From Ruminococcus sp. AM22-13 (GTDB lineage Bacteria; Bacillota; Clostridia; Lachnospirales; Lachnospiraceae), in assembly GCF_003471165.1 (NCBI RefSeq), contig NZ_QRIL01000002.1, positions 1 through 64,000 on the forward strand: DNA of 64,000 bases. Direction: 5' to 3'. The number at the start of each line of letters is the position of its first letter. Position 1 is the first letter of the stretch. The position numbers and the translations under genes are program-made. Below the pieces are notes generated by a model that made no database searches, was not told the DNA's origin, and saw only the letters and a program-made list of their open reading frames with translations. Below are positions 7,726 to 17,215 of the stretch, piece by piece.

Positions 7726-9129
7726 CTATTCTTTGTAGACTTTTACACCGAAGGACTCATGAATGATAGTACGAGCCTCTTCGATTGTTTTAAACTCTTC
7801 TGCTTTCAGCATCTGTGCTGTGATATTTCCGATTGCAGTAGCCTCTCCCGGGCCTGCATGGATCTCTTTCTTTGTTGCCTTTGCGGTCAGCTCATTGAGA
7901 TATCCTGCGTTGGAGCCGCCGCCTACGATATGGATACGGCTGTATGTTCTGCCGGTCATCTCTTCCAGCTCTTTTGCTGTCTTTGCATAGCATTCTGCAA
8001 GACTTGTGTAGATAACTGTTGCGATCTCTCCCAGAGTTTCCGGAACCTTCTGTCCTGTTCTGCGACAGTAATCCTTAACTTCTTCTGTCATATTGTCAGG
8101 AGAAAGGAAGCACTCATCATTTGCCTCTACTCTTGACGGGAAATCCTTTGCTTCCTCTGCCATTGCACAGATCTCTGCAAAGCTGTATGCATCATTTACT
8201 TCATGACGTACAGACTGAATCATCCAGAGTCCCATGATATTCTTCAGATAACGGAAACGGCCTGCATAACCGCCTTCATTTGTGAAGTTCATCTCACAGC
8301 TCTTCTCAGAACAGTCTGCTTCTTTTCTCTCAATACCCATCAGTGACCATGTTCCGGAACTGATGTAGATAAAGTCATCATCATTTGCAGGAACTGCCAG
8401 TACAGCGGATCCTGTATCATGTGTTGCAGGTGCAACTACTTCCAGATCAAATCCCACTTCTTCTCTGATCTTATCTGAAAGATGTCCGATACTTGTGCCA
8501 GGCATGATCAGCTTCTGGAACATTTTTCTCGGGTAACCGAGCATATCGATCAATTCATAATCCCAGTCCTTGGTGAGCGGGCTTACAAGCTGTCCTGTTG
8601 TAGCTTCTGTGTACTCACAGGTTTTCTGTCCTGTAAGAAGGAAATGGAAGTAATCCGGCACATGAAGAAGTGTCTCTGCCTGCTCCAGATATTCCGGATG
8701 TTTCTTTTTCACTGCCATCAGCTGATAGATTGTATTATAATCAGCTTTCTGGATACCTGTTCTTGCATAGAGATCTTTCAGGGAAATAGCCTTATAAACT
8801 TCTTCGTCCATTCCCTCTGTACGGTGATCACGATATCCCACTGTATTTCCAAGAACTTTGTCATCTTTGTCAAGCAGTACGAAATCCACACCCCAGGTGT
8901 CTACACCCATGCTTACAGGAAGTTTGCCGATCTCTTTACATTTCTTCAGACCATTTACAACCTCTTTAAAAAGGCGGTCAAATTCCCAGCAGAGTTCTCC
9001 GTCTTTCTTTACCATTCCATTTTCAAAACGATAGATCTCTTCCAGAACCATTTTTCCGTTTTCCATATGTCCAAGAATATGACGTCCGCTGGATGCTCCG
9101 ATATCTACTGCTAAATAATAAGCTGCCAT
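7726..9129 (-). CDS. FGGY-family kinase, probable L-fuculokinase (rhamnulokinase-like)
   Basis: The product is 467 aa with the FGGY sugar-kinase layout. The N-terminal phosphate loop is LAVDIGASSGRHI, the substrate/catalytic region is GVDTWGVDFVLL, and the second domain has HDTGSAV, ISSGTWSLMG and the adenosine motif IVGGGSNAGYLNEL. By sequence it is the RhaB (rhamnulokinase) type rather than the E. coli FucK type. The neighbours are fucose isomerase, fucose mutarotase and an aldolase, and no rhamnose isomerase is present. Phosphorylation of L-fuculose at O1 is therefore the likely job, as for RhaB-like kinases in gut Clostridia that use fucose; L-rhamnulose may also be accepted. It is the last gene of the transporter operon, with a ribosome site (GGAGG) before ATG and a terminator just behind. 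Confidence 0.85.
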   Translation of the reverse strand: MAAYYLAVDIGASSGRHILGHMENGKMVLEEIYRFENGMVKKDGELCWEFDRLFKEVVNGLKKCKEIGKLPVSMGVDTWGVDFVLLDKDDKVLGNTVGYRDHRTEGMDEEVYKAISLKDLYARTGIQKADYNTIYQLMAVKKKHPEYLEQAETLLHVPDYFHFLLTGQKTCEYTEATTGQLVSPLTKDWDYELIDMLGYPRKMFQKLIMPGTSIGHLSDKIREEVGFDLEVVAPATHDTGSAVLAVPANDDDFIYISSGTWSLMGIERKEADCSEKSCEMNFTNEGGYAGRFRYLKNIMGLWMIQSVRHEVNDAYSFAEICAMAEEAKDFPSRVEANDECFLSPDNMTEEVKDYCRRTGQKVPETLGEIATVIYTSLAECYAKTAKELEEMTGRTYSRIHIVGGGSNAGYLNELTAKATKKEIHAGPGEATAIGNITAQMLKAEEFKTIEEARTIIHESFGVKVYKE

Positions 9130-9318
9130 TTTAAATCCTCCTCAATATATGAATTGCGCTCTTCATATCTGATGACTTTATTTTACCCTGACCTGTTCTC
9201 CAGGGTAAGAACCTTGTTTGTCAAAAAAAGTGTCCTTATTTGCATCATCTTGTCTGAGCTGTTATTGTGTTTACGTTTTTTATTAATTTCACTCTGCTAT
9301 CAGAGTTTTGAACAACAA

Positions 9319-9348
9319 CGCCGCACTTGCCATACGGCAGTGCGGCGT
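9319..9348 (-). terminator. GC-rich hairpin between binding-protein and kinase genes
   Basis: CGCCGCACTTGCC...GGCAGTGCGGCG forms a very stable stem 88 bp after the binding-protein stop, followed on the minus strand by GTTGTTGTTC rather than a clean T-run. It probably protects the abundant binding-protein mRNA or partly ends transcription before the kinase. The rest of the 306-bp gap shows nothing else clear. Confidence 0.55.
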
Positions 9349-9435
9349 CTGTATTTCGCTACCGGTCGCATTGTTCCCGGTAACTTTTTTTACTTAATTC
9401 TAAGGATTCATTTCCTCTCGATATATACTTATCGA

Positions 9436-10551
9436 TTAGTCATAAAGGTTAGGAGCGATCTCTTCGCTGTCCATATTTGTGGAATCATACCAGTATCCAT
9501 CTGTAGGAACATCTTCAAGTTCCTGTCCGTTAGCTGCTGCTGTCAGAGCATAAACTGCATAGTATCCCATCATCAGAGGAGACTGTGTAACAGCACCAAG
9601 GAATGTTCCATCCTGTACAGCTGCTTTAATGATAGAACCAGCGTCGAAACCAACACCGATAACATCGCCTGCTGCTGCGTCAGAACCAAGAACGTTCAGG
9701 TTAGCGTTAGCTGCAAGAACACCTTCTGCTGCTGTCTGGTTAGAACCGAAGATAGCGATGCAGTTTTCCTGAGAAAGGATTGCCTGAGCCTCTGTTGAGC
9801 AAAGCTCTACAGTTGTCTGTGCCGGAACAGCTACCTGGATAACAACGTCTGCGTCTGCTTCTTCTGCATCAGCGCCTTTAGCTGCGTTTACATAGAACTC
9901 GTTACCTTTAACTGCAACTGTTTTTCCGTCAGCCTGAAGCAGTTCGATCATTTTGTCGATGAATCCGCCACCACGCTGCTGGATGTTCTGAGCTGTAGCA
10001 TCCTGGTTAACTTCACCGATGATAACCTGGCCGTCTGCGTTAGCTACAACATCTTTGATCGCATTGTACATATTTTCAGCTGCAACAGAACCAGCCTGTG
10101 CGTTGTCTGTACAAACTTCACATACTACAGATCCTTCCGGAGCGTCAGCGATACCTGTATCAAATGTTACTACCGGGATTCCTTTGTCAATGCATTCCTG
10201 AAGTGCATCAAGAACAGAAGATGTATCACATGCAGCAAGACCTAAACCAGCTGGATTTGCAGCGATTGCTGTATTGATCATGTTAACCTGGTCAGCGATA
10301 TCAGATTCACTGTTTGGTCCCTGTGCTTTGTATGTAACACCAAGTTCTTCAGCAGCTTTCTTCATACCTTCCTGAGCTGCATCCCAGTATGTAGACTGGA
10401 AAGATTTAACCATCATTGGGAAATCATAAGCTTCGTTAGCTTTCAGGTCTTTGAACTGTTCTGGCATATCAGCTGCCATAACGCTTGATGCTGACATTCC
10501 TGCTACCATTGCTGCACACATAACTAATGCGATCACTTTTTTTGCTTTCAT
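9436..10551 (-). CDS. ABC transporter sugar-binding protein (RbsB family)
   Basis: The product is 371 aa with a signal peptide (VIALVMCAAMVAGMSASSVMA, cleavage near residue 27). No lipobox cysteine is evident. It is a periplasmic-binding-protein type I fold: FDTGIADAPEG, GQVIIGEVNQDATAQN and IFGSNQTAAEGVLAAN are typical of ribose/galactose/fucose binders. It should capture the sugar outside the cell for the permeases encoded upstream. Placed last of the transporter genes and flanked by hairpins on both sides, it is probably the most abundant product. Neighbouring fuc genes make L-fucose the likely ligand. Confidence 0.88.
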   Translation of the reverse strand: MKAKKVIALVMCAAMVAGMSASSVMAADMPEQFKDLKANEAYDFPMMVKSFQSTYWDAAQEGMKKAAEELGVTYKAQGPNSESDIADQVNMINTAIAANPAGLGLAACDTSSVLDALQECIDKGIPVVTFDTGIADAPEGSVVCEVCTDNAQAGSVAAENMYNAIKDVVANADGQVIIGEVNQDATAQNIQQRGGGFIDKMIELLQADGKTVAVKGNEFYVNAAKGADAEEADADVVIQVAVPAQTTVELCSTEAQAILSQENCIAIFGSNQTAAEGVLAANANLNVLGSDAAAGDVIGVGFDAGSIIKAAVQDGTFLGAVTQSPLMMGYYAVYALTAAANGQELEDVPTDGYWYDSTNMDSEEIAPNLYD

Positions 10552-10737
10552 TTTAAAAATTCCTCCTTTTAAATATACATTGTAATATAGTTTTTATGAT
10601 GATACTCCAGGAGCTTCCCTCTCGTTCCGCCTTCCCCAAAATACACATATGACAATACTGTCGCTGAACTATTTCCGGGAAGCCCTCTGTTGTTTCATAT
10701 CCCTGCTGCTTTGCATCTTATTAAACTAAGACACTTT

Positions 10738-11718
10738 TTATTTTGCTGCTGCTTTCTTTTCTTTCATGATATCGATCAGTACTGCGATGATAAGAACCGC
10801 ACCTGTAATGATCTGCTGCCAGTTTGCCTGCAGTCCAACATATGGAAGACCTGTTTTCAGAAGCATGATAACGAAGATACCTGCTAATGTACCGATTACT
10901 GATCCATAACCACCTGTTGCTGCAACACCACCTACGAATACACCACCGATGGCATCCATTTCAAGGCCGGCACCGGTACCAGGCTGTACAGTTGGTGTAA
11001 CTGCTGCATATGCAATAGCTGCAAGACCTGTGAAAAGTCCGCATACTACATATACCATAACATGATAGAATTTAACATTGATTCCAGAAAGAGCTGCTGC
11101 TTCTTTGTTGGAACCGATCGCGATCGTATAACGACCGAATTTTGTATGATTCAGAACATATTCCATTAACAGAACCAGAATGATCATCCATAAGAAACCG
11201 ATAGGATAACGAGAAGCACTTCTTCCTGTTCCGACTGTAATCTTAAAGATTGAATGGAACCATCCACCATCCTGTGTAAGTCCCGGCCAAGGTGTGGCAC
11301 TACATAAGGATCCTGCACCTCGGGTAATCATACATGTACAAAGTGTTGCAAGGAATGGCGGCAGATTCATAATACCGATCAGCACACCATTTGCTGCTCC
11401 TACAATGATTCCAAGTACAATACAAAGTAACATTGCAAGTGCAACCGGAAGATTATTATTTCTTACCAGAGATCCTGCGATCAATGCGTAACATACCATA
11501 CCAGTTCCGATTGACAGGTCTACACCTCCTGTAATAAGAGGGAATGTAACACCGATTGCCATCAGAAGATCATAGTATGAGAAATCCAGCATACTGAGGA
11601 TTGTGGTATACTGTCTGAACTCCCTACTCTTAAAGGAGAAAACTGCAAACAGTACAATAATAACCAGTAATACAATAAATCTCTGATCACTTAAAATACT
11701 TTTTTTCTTCTTAGTCAT
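10738..11718 (-). CDS. ABC transporter permease (RbsC family), second permease
   Basis: The product is 326 aa and highly hydrophobic with about 8-10 membrane helices. Family signatures include TGGVDLSIGTGM and a cytosolic coupling segment (IAIGSNKEAAALSGINV) that contacts the ATPase. GGAGG lies upstream. It is 11 bp downstream of the ATPase gene. Together with the permease at 13262-14239 it can form a heteromeric channel, as seen in several two-permease ribose-type importers. Confidence 0.9.
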   Translation of the reverse strand: MTKKKKSILSDQRFIVLLVIIVLFAVFSFKSREFRQYTTILSMLDFSYYDLLMAIGVTFPLITGGVDLSIGTGMVCYALIAGSLVRNNNLPVALAMLLCIVLGIIVGAANGVLIGIMNLPPFLATLCTCMITRGAGSLCSATPWPGLTQDGGWFHSIFKITVGTGRSASRYPIGFLWMIILVLLMEYVLNHTKFGRYTIAIGSNKEAAALSGINVKFYHVMVYVVCGLFTGLAAIAYAAVTPTVQPGTGAGLEMDAIGGVFVGGVAATGGYGSVIGTLAGIFVIMLLKTGLPYVGLQANWQQIITGAVLIIAVLIDIMKEKKAAAK

Positions 11719-11729
11719 GACTTTCCTCC

Positions 11730-13241
11730 TTAATCGATATTCCGTGTTGCCTTGTTCATAATGTGTTCCTGAGTAGCTTCGGAAATATCAATATTTCCTG
11801 TAATCTTACCTTCGCACATAACGATAATACGGTCACTCATACGGAGAACTTCTGTCATTTCAGAAGAAATCATGATAATAGATTTGCCTTCTGCTGCCAG
11901 TCTGTTCATTAACTTGTAAATTTCATTCTTGGCACCAACGTCGATACCTCTGGTCGGCTCATCAAAGATCAGAATCTCACTGTCTCTGGTCAGCCATTTT
12001 GCGATAACGACCTTCTGCTGGTTACCACCGGAAAGATTGACTACCAGCTGCTCACAGTTTGGAGTCTTGGTTGCCAGTTCTTTGACATATCTTTCTGAAA
12101 CTTCTTTTTCTTTTGACTTATTGATGAAGATACCACTGGTAAATTCTTCCATGGTTGCCAGTGTAGTATTCTCTGTTACAGATTTCTGTACAACACAGCC
12201 ATATCTTCTTCTGTCCTCTGACAGATAACCGATACCATATTTAACAGCATCCTGCGGGGTATTGATAGTTACTTCATGAAGCTTTCCATCTTTTCCCATA
12301 ATGGAGATCTTACCGCTCTGTTTCGGATCTGCACCAAAGAGTGCTCTTGCTGTCTCAGTACGTCCGGCACCCATCAGTCCTGAGAATCCAAGGATCTCAC
12401 CTTTGCGAAGTTCAAAGCTTACATTCTGAACCATCTTACCTGCATTCAGGTTCTCTACCTTAAGAACAACCGGTGCATCCGGTGCAACCATACTGTGTTC
12501 CTTAGGATCTTCATAAATGACACGTCCAACCATCATGTTGATGATGTCTTCTTTTGTACTGTCTGCTGTGATCAGTGTTCCTACATAACCACCATCTCGC
12601 ATGACTGTTACTCTGTCAGTGATCGTCTTGATCTCATCCATACGATGAGAGATATAAACGATTCCAAGACCTTTCTTACGAAGATCACGGATGATCTCGA
12701 ATAAGTCTGCAATCTCTTTTTCTGTCAGCGCTGCTGACGGCTCATCAAAGATAATAACCTCTGCTTTGTGGGAAATAGCCTTAGCAATCTCACACATCTG
12801 CTGTTTTCCAACTGTAAGATTGTTCATCTTTTCTTTTGGATTAATTTCAATGTTAAGTTCCTTGAAAAGCTTCTTGGAATCTTCGACCATCTTCTTATCA
12901 TCGATAGTGAAACCTTTCTTTGGCTCACGTCCGATAAAGATATTCTGCGCAACGGTAAGGTCACCTACCATGTTCAGCTCCTGGTGTACGATTACTACAC
13001 CTGCATCCTGCGCTTCTTTTGTATTATGGAATTCAGTTTCCTGTCCTTTATAAGTAATGGATCCTGAATCCTTCTGATAAATACCGGTAAGAACTTTCAT
13101 CAATGTGGACTTTCCGGCACCGTTTTCTCCCATAAGAGCATGTACTTCGCCGCGTTTCACTTCGAAATTAACGTGATCCAGAGCATGAACTCCAGGAAAG
13201 GACTTATCAATGTCCTTCATAGTTAAAATAACTTCACCCAT
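11730..13241 (-). CDS. Sugar ABC transporter ATPase (RbsA/MglA family)
   Basis: The product is 503 aa with two fused ATPase domains. In the N-terminal half, Walker A is GENGAGKSTLMK, the signature region reads LTVGKQQMCEIAKA and Walker B is VIIFDEPSAAL. In the C-terminal half, the P-loop is degenerate (GLMGAGRTE), with signature LSGGNQQKVVIAKWL and Walker B ILIFDEPTRGIDVG. This asymmetry is normal for the family. It drives uptake through the two flanking permeases. It starts 20 bp after the upstream permease, so translation is probably coupled. Confidence 0.95.
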   Translation of the reverse strand: MGEVILTMKDIDKSFPGVHALDHVNFEVKRGEVHALMGENGAGKSTLMKVLTGIYQKDSGSITYKGQETEFHNTKEAQDAGVVIVHQELNMVGDLTVAQNIFIGREPKKGFTIDDKKMVEDSKKLFKELNIEINPKEKMNNLTVGKQQMCEIAKAISHKAEVIIFDEPSAALTEKEIADLFEIIRDLRKKGLGIVYISHRMDEIKTITDRVTVMRDGGYVGTLITADSTKEDIINMMVGRVIYEDPKEHSMVAPDAPVVLKVENLNAGKMVQNVSFELRKGEILGFSGLMGAGRTETARALFGADPKQSGKISIMGKDGKLHEVTINTPQDAVKYGIGYLSEDRRRYGCVVQKSVTENTTLATMEEFTSGIFINKSKEKEVSERYVKELATKTPNCEQLVVNLSGGNQQKVVIAKWLTRDSEILIFDEPTRGIDVGAKNEIYKLMNRLAAEGKSIIMISSEMTEVLRMSDRIIVMCEGKITGNIDISEATQEHIMNKATRNID

Positions 13242-13261
13242 TGTTACATCCTCCCTTCTGA

Positions 13262-14239
13262 TCAGTTCTTTCTGCGTCTTGCAGAAACGTCGACATAAAC
13301 TGCTACAATAACGATAAGTCCTGTGATGATCATCTGCTGACCTTTACCAAGACCAAATGCCATGATACCCTGCTGAAGAAGAGAAATGATAAATACACCG
13401 ATTACTGTACCGCCGATGGAAGCAAGTCCACCAACCATGGATGTACCACCCATTACACAGCCTGCAATTGCTTCGTTGTTGTACTGATCGCCGTATCCAG
13501 GCTGAACAGTTGTGTAAGCACCAACAAAGAAAATTGCTCCGATTCCTACAAGAATACCGCAGATCACATATGCGAGCATTCTCCATTTTTTTGTATTAAC
13601 ACCGCTAAGTCTTACTGCTTCGCTGTTGGAACCAAGACAAAGGATATAACGTCCCGGTTTTGTATTATAAAGAATAATTCCACAGATCACTGCTACTGCC
13701 AGGAAAATCACAAGTCCTACAGGGAATCCCTTATAGGAGACAAGATTTCTGAACCATCCGTTTACAGGGTCACTGCCCAGTGGCCAGCTGACGGACTGTG
13801 TCTTTGTGAATACAGATGCAATACCTTTTGCAATGTTCATAGATGCCATGGAAATGATGAATGGCGGAACTGACATGTAAGATACCATCCAACCATTAAA
13901 CATACCAAATGCAAATCCGATCAGTACACAGATCACCATTGCTGCTGCACAAGGTACATGATAGGAAGTCATGCAGTAACCTGAGATCAGGGCACAGCAG
14001 AACATTACAGGTCCGATGGAGAAATCAATTCCTCCGGTGGCAATTACGAATGTTACTCCAAGTGACAAAAAGCCCAGGAAGTATACATAGTTCAAAGTAG
14101 ATTTGATACTGTCACCTACAGGGAACTTACTTCCCAGAACTACTTTGAAGACTACGAACATGAGAACTAGAATACATGCTAACAGGATTCTGTTCAGGCC
14201 AAGCTTCTTCACGATTGGATTTTGTTTCAACTTTTCCAA
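13262..14239 (-). CDS. ABC transporter permease (RbsC family), first permease
   Basis: The product is 325 aa. The frame stays open to 14416, but the start is placed at a TTG codon at 14239 (MEKLKQNPIVKK) because AAGGAGG lies 9 nt upstream and no better site exists further up. Several membrane helices follow, with TGGIDFSIGPV and the coupling motif LCLGSNSEAVRLSGVN. It is the first transporter gene after the sensor genes. The 185-bp gap to the membrane-anchored binding protein may hold a separate promoter. Confidence 0.88.
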   Translation of the reverse strand: MEKLKQNPIVKKLGLNRILLACILVLMFVVFKVVLGSKFPVGDSIKSTLNYVYFLGFLSLGVTFVIATGGIDFSIGPVMFCCALISGYCMTSYHVPCAAAMVICVLIGFAFGMFNGWMVSYMSVPPFIISMASMNIAKGIASVFTKTQSVSWPLGSDPVNGWFRNLVSYKGFPVGLVIFLAVAVICGIILYNTKPGRYILCLGSNSEAVRLSGVNTKKWRMLAYVICGILVGIGAIFFVGAYTTVQPGYGDQYNNEAIAGCVMGGTSMVGGLASIGGTVIGVFIISLLQQGIMAFGLGKGQQMIITGLIVIVAVYVDVSARRRKN

Positions 14240-14424
14240 GTCTTTCACCCTCCTTACGTTTCTTTGTATTTCTCTTTTCTTTCTATATCTTACCTTACCT
14301 GTCGAATAATTGTAATGAAATATCTTCCAAAAAAAGGTTAAATATTTCCAGTCCTGTGTCCGGAAATATTTAACCTTTTTGTTTCTTTTATTCTTAATAT
14401 TACGCAGCCATCTCAATGCGTCAG

Positions 14425-15402
14425 TCAGCCAAACGGAAAGATCAGTCTCTCAATATCACTGTCATACATATTCTCAGGTGTGACCAGTTCACATCCTGAA
14501 TCAATATTCTTTTCCACTGCGTCCCCATTAAGCATATGTATGGTTTCTTCCACTCCTATATAACCCATTCGAAATGCTTTCTGCACAATGATTCCCTTAT
14601 AAACTCCCATTTCCATAAGATTTATCGCTTCCTGGGAACAGTCCACACCGACTACATCAATTCTATCCTTCACTCCTGCGTCGCTGACAGCTCTTCCCAC
14701 GCCGACTGCAGAATATTCGTTCATTCCTGCGATCATCTCCAGATCAGGGTATTTTTCCATCAGTTTCTGTGCCAGTTCATAGGATTTCTCATAAAGCGAA
14801 TTACAGTAAACAGTTTCCACTATATTTTCAGCATAGTCACCAAGACCTTCCCGAAATCCCTGTTCTCTCTCAACAGCTGTAGAAACACCCTTTACATGAC
14901 TTACAATAGCAATCTTTGAGTCCTTATCAAGCAATGTCCTGGCATATTCTCCCATCATCCTTCCTGCATTCACATTATCTGTGGCAACAGTCAGATCCTG
15001 CAGATCTTCTTTTGTATAAGAATCAATATAAGTAATGCGTATCCCCTTATCCTTAGCTTCTTTCAGAAGTTCATCAGATGCATTCATACTGGACGGGGAA
15101 AAAAGAATCGCATCCGGCTTCTTCTCTATTGCTGCTCTCAGAAGCCTGTTCTGCTCCTCCACATTCTCTTCTTTATCAGGCGCCATGATCTCAAGTTCTG
15201 ATTCATATTCCTCTGCTGCCATCCTGCATCCTGATATTACTGAGGTCCAGAAATCATTTGTATCATCTCTGATCTTAGGAATATAAATAAGAGAACATTT
15301 TCTAGTCTGGGTGGCCTCAGGTTTCAAAAGTCCAATAAAAATCACCACTGATGCCGCTATAAGGATAACAGCCATTATAAAAACTTTTTTATGACCTTTC
15401 AT
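14425..15402 (-). CDS. Membrane-anchored sugar-binding protein, probable co-sensor of the two-component system
   Basis: The product is 325 aa. The N-terminus is an uncleaved-looking anchor (VFIMAVILIAASVVIFIGLL) followed by a PBP type I domain (LIYIPKIRDDTNDFW, ILFSPSSMNASDELL, IAGMNEYSAVGVGRAV, DVVGVDCSQEAI). Its gene overlaps the histidine-kinase gene by 14 nt, not the transporter. In Clostridium beijerinckii the analogous XylFII protein binds xylose and presents it to the LytS kinase. By that precedent this protein should sense the sugar and signal to the kinase at 15389-17215 rather than transport it. GGAGG precedes ATG. Confidence 0.82.
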   Translation of the reverse strand: MKGHKKVFIMAVILIAASVVIFIGLLKPEATQTRKCSLIYIPKIRDDTNDFWTSVISGCRMAAEEYESELEIMAPDKEENVEEQNRLLRAAIEKKPDAILFSPSSMNASDELLKEAKDKGIRITYIDSYTKEDLQDLTVATDNVNAGRMMGEYARTLLDKDSKIAIVSHVKGVSTAVEREQGFREGLGDYAENIVETVYCNSLYEKSYELAQKLMEKYPDLEMIAGMNEYSAVGVGRAVSDAGVKDRIDVVGVDCSQEAINLMEMGVYKGIIVQKAFRMGYIGVEETIHMLNGDAVEKNIDSGCELVTPENMYDSDIERLIFPFG

Positions 15403-17215
15403 GGGATCCCTCCTGCATTCCGGGAATTACAACAGAAGCTGTGGTTCCCTTTCCTTTCTCGCTGTGATAGATAATACCGTAATCTTTTCCATAATATAAA
15501 ACCAGACGCTGCTGCACATTGTAAACACCTACTCCGTTGGAACGGTAATTGACCTTATGCTTATCATAAATATGTTTCAGAGTCTCCTCATCCATGCCCA
15601 CACCATCATCTATGATATCAATTACCACATTCTCACCTTTCATATATCCATGGACTTTAAGAAGTCCTTTACTGTCCTTATACTTCAGTCCATGATAGAT
15701 CGCATTCTCCACGATCGGCTGCAATACAAGACGAATGATCGGAACATGGGCAATACACGGTTCCACCTCTATCTCAAACTCCAGCTTATCCTTATAACGC
15801 ATTTTCTGGATGGTAAGATAACTTCTCACATATTCAACTTCCTTCCCGATCGTAACGAGCTCATCCTCATTACTGATGCTCTGCCTGAGCAGTCTTGCAA
15901 GAGAAGCTGTCATAACTACCACTTCTTCATTCTTCTTTCCCTCAGCCATCCATATAATAGAATCCAGTGTATTATACAGAAAATGTGGATTAATCTGAGA
16001 CTGAAGTGCTTTCAATTCTATTTTTCGTTTCTGTTCCTGCTCCTGTATATTCTGTTCCATCAGCTCACGGATCCTGTGGGTCATCACATTAAATGACCGG
16101 GTAAGACTTCCTATTTCATTGTCTGTGAGTACTTCAATATCCTCAATATCAAAATTCCCTTTCTGAACACTTTTCATGGAATCACGAAGCTTCTGGATCG
16201 GCATTGTAATATTACGGGCGATCACACTTGAGATCAGAAGTGCTACAATGATCAGCCCCAATGCCACCAGTACATAGATACTTCTTGTCTGTCTGCTGTT
16301 TCTGAGAAGTTCAGACATATTCATACATCCTACGATCGTCCATCCTGTGATTTCAGAATGAGACAGTGCATAAATTTTTTCATCATCTCCCTTTCCCACA
16401 GTTACAATATCTGATTCTGCATTCATAACAAGAGAAATATTCTCTGTCTGCAATTCATTATAAAGCTGCTGTTGTCTGGGATGATAAACAATATTTCCAT
16501 CCTGATCAAGAATAAAAACATAACCCTTATCGCCCATACTGCTCTGTGCACAAAGCTCACTGATGGCACTGTAGTTCAGATCCAGAAAAACAACTCCGTC
16601 ATCTGCTGTTGTTCCTGTATAATTGCGGATTCCTCTGCTGAGTGTGATCACCCATGGTCTTTCACCCTTTATCACATTCTGCACATGAGAAGATGTGAGA
16701 TTATACTGATCGTATTTTCCCACTGCGTCTGCATACCATGCCTGTGTATTAAGATCCAAATATGCATTTCTCACAGATACTCCATTGTCAAATAAAGACG
16801 GACTGTTCTTATCCGCCCGGACAATTCCGATATTTCTGATATCATCCCTTCCTTTCAGGATGGTCTTAAACTGCTCCACCAGGCGCTGCCTGTAAGCACT
16901 GTAATTCTCGTCCTCTGTGGAACCATGTACATTCTCTCTGTACAGATATTTATAGGCATCTCCGCTTCCTGCGATCACAGATGCAATATTATCCATATAA
17001 CTGATATATGAATCTATATTCTGATTCAGCTGTTTAATGATCGTTTGTGTATACATAACAGAATTCTCATAAATTGAGGAATTCGTATATCGAAGAGATA
17101 CCAGTGTCACAACCAGAACTGCACTTAATACCAAGATTGAAACTGCACAGAAGATCGAGCTCTGGATACTTTTAAATTTTGAAGGAATCCTTCCGGTCAT
17201 TCCACTCCCCTTCAT
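15389..17215 (-). CDS. Sensor histidine kinase (YesM/LytS-like family)
   Basis: The product is 608 aa. Two membrane helices (about residues 18-40 and 305-328) flank an extracellular dCache-like sensor domain with GYVFILDQDGNIVYHP. A HAMP segment (ITMPIQKLRDSM) and a His_kinase region (LQSQINPHFLYNTLDSIIWM, with the phosphoacceptor His) follow. The ATPase part has PIVENAIYHGL and DDGVGM. The start overlaps the response-regulator stop by 4 nt (ATGA), a sign of coupled translation. The sensor domain may read sugar directly or through the neighbouring anchored binding protein. Confidence 0.93.
   Translation of the reverse strand: MKGSGMTGRIPSKFKSIQSSIFCAVSILVLSAVLVVTLVSLRYTNSSIYENSVMYTQTIIKQLNQNIDSYISYMDNIASVIAGSGDAYKYLYRENVHGSTEDENYSAYRQRLVEQFKTILKGRDDIRNIGIVRADKNSPSLFDNGVSVRNAYLDLNTQAWYADAVGKYDQYNLTSSHVQNVIKGERPWVITLSRGIRNYTGTTADDGVVFLDLNYSAISELCAQSSMGDKGYVFILDQDGNIVYHPRQQQLYNELQTENISLVMNAESDIVTVGKGDDEKIYALSHSEITGWTIVGCMNMSELLRNSRQTRSIYVLVALGLIIVALLISSVIARNITMPIQKLRDSMKSVQKGNFDIEDIEVLTDNEIGSLTRSFNVMTHRIRELMEQNIQEQEQKRKIELKALQSQINPHFLYNTLDSIIWMAEGKKNEEVVVMTASLARLLRQSISNEDELVTIGKEVEYVRSYLTIQKMRYKDKLEFEIEVEPCIAHVPIIRLVLQPIVENAIYHGLKYKDSKGLLKVHGYMKGENVVIDIIDDGVGMDEETLKHIYDKHKVNYRSNGVGVYNVQQRLVLYYGKDYGIIYHSEKGKGTTASVVIPGMQEGSHERS

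Noticed and set aside
7759..9114. Long plus-strand open frames opposite the kinase gene
   Set aside because: They mirror the minus-strand FGGY kinase, have cysteine- and phenylalanine-rich nonsense composition and no ribosome sites.
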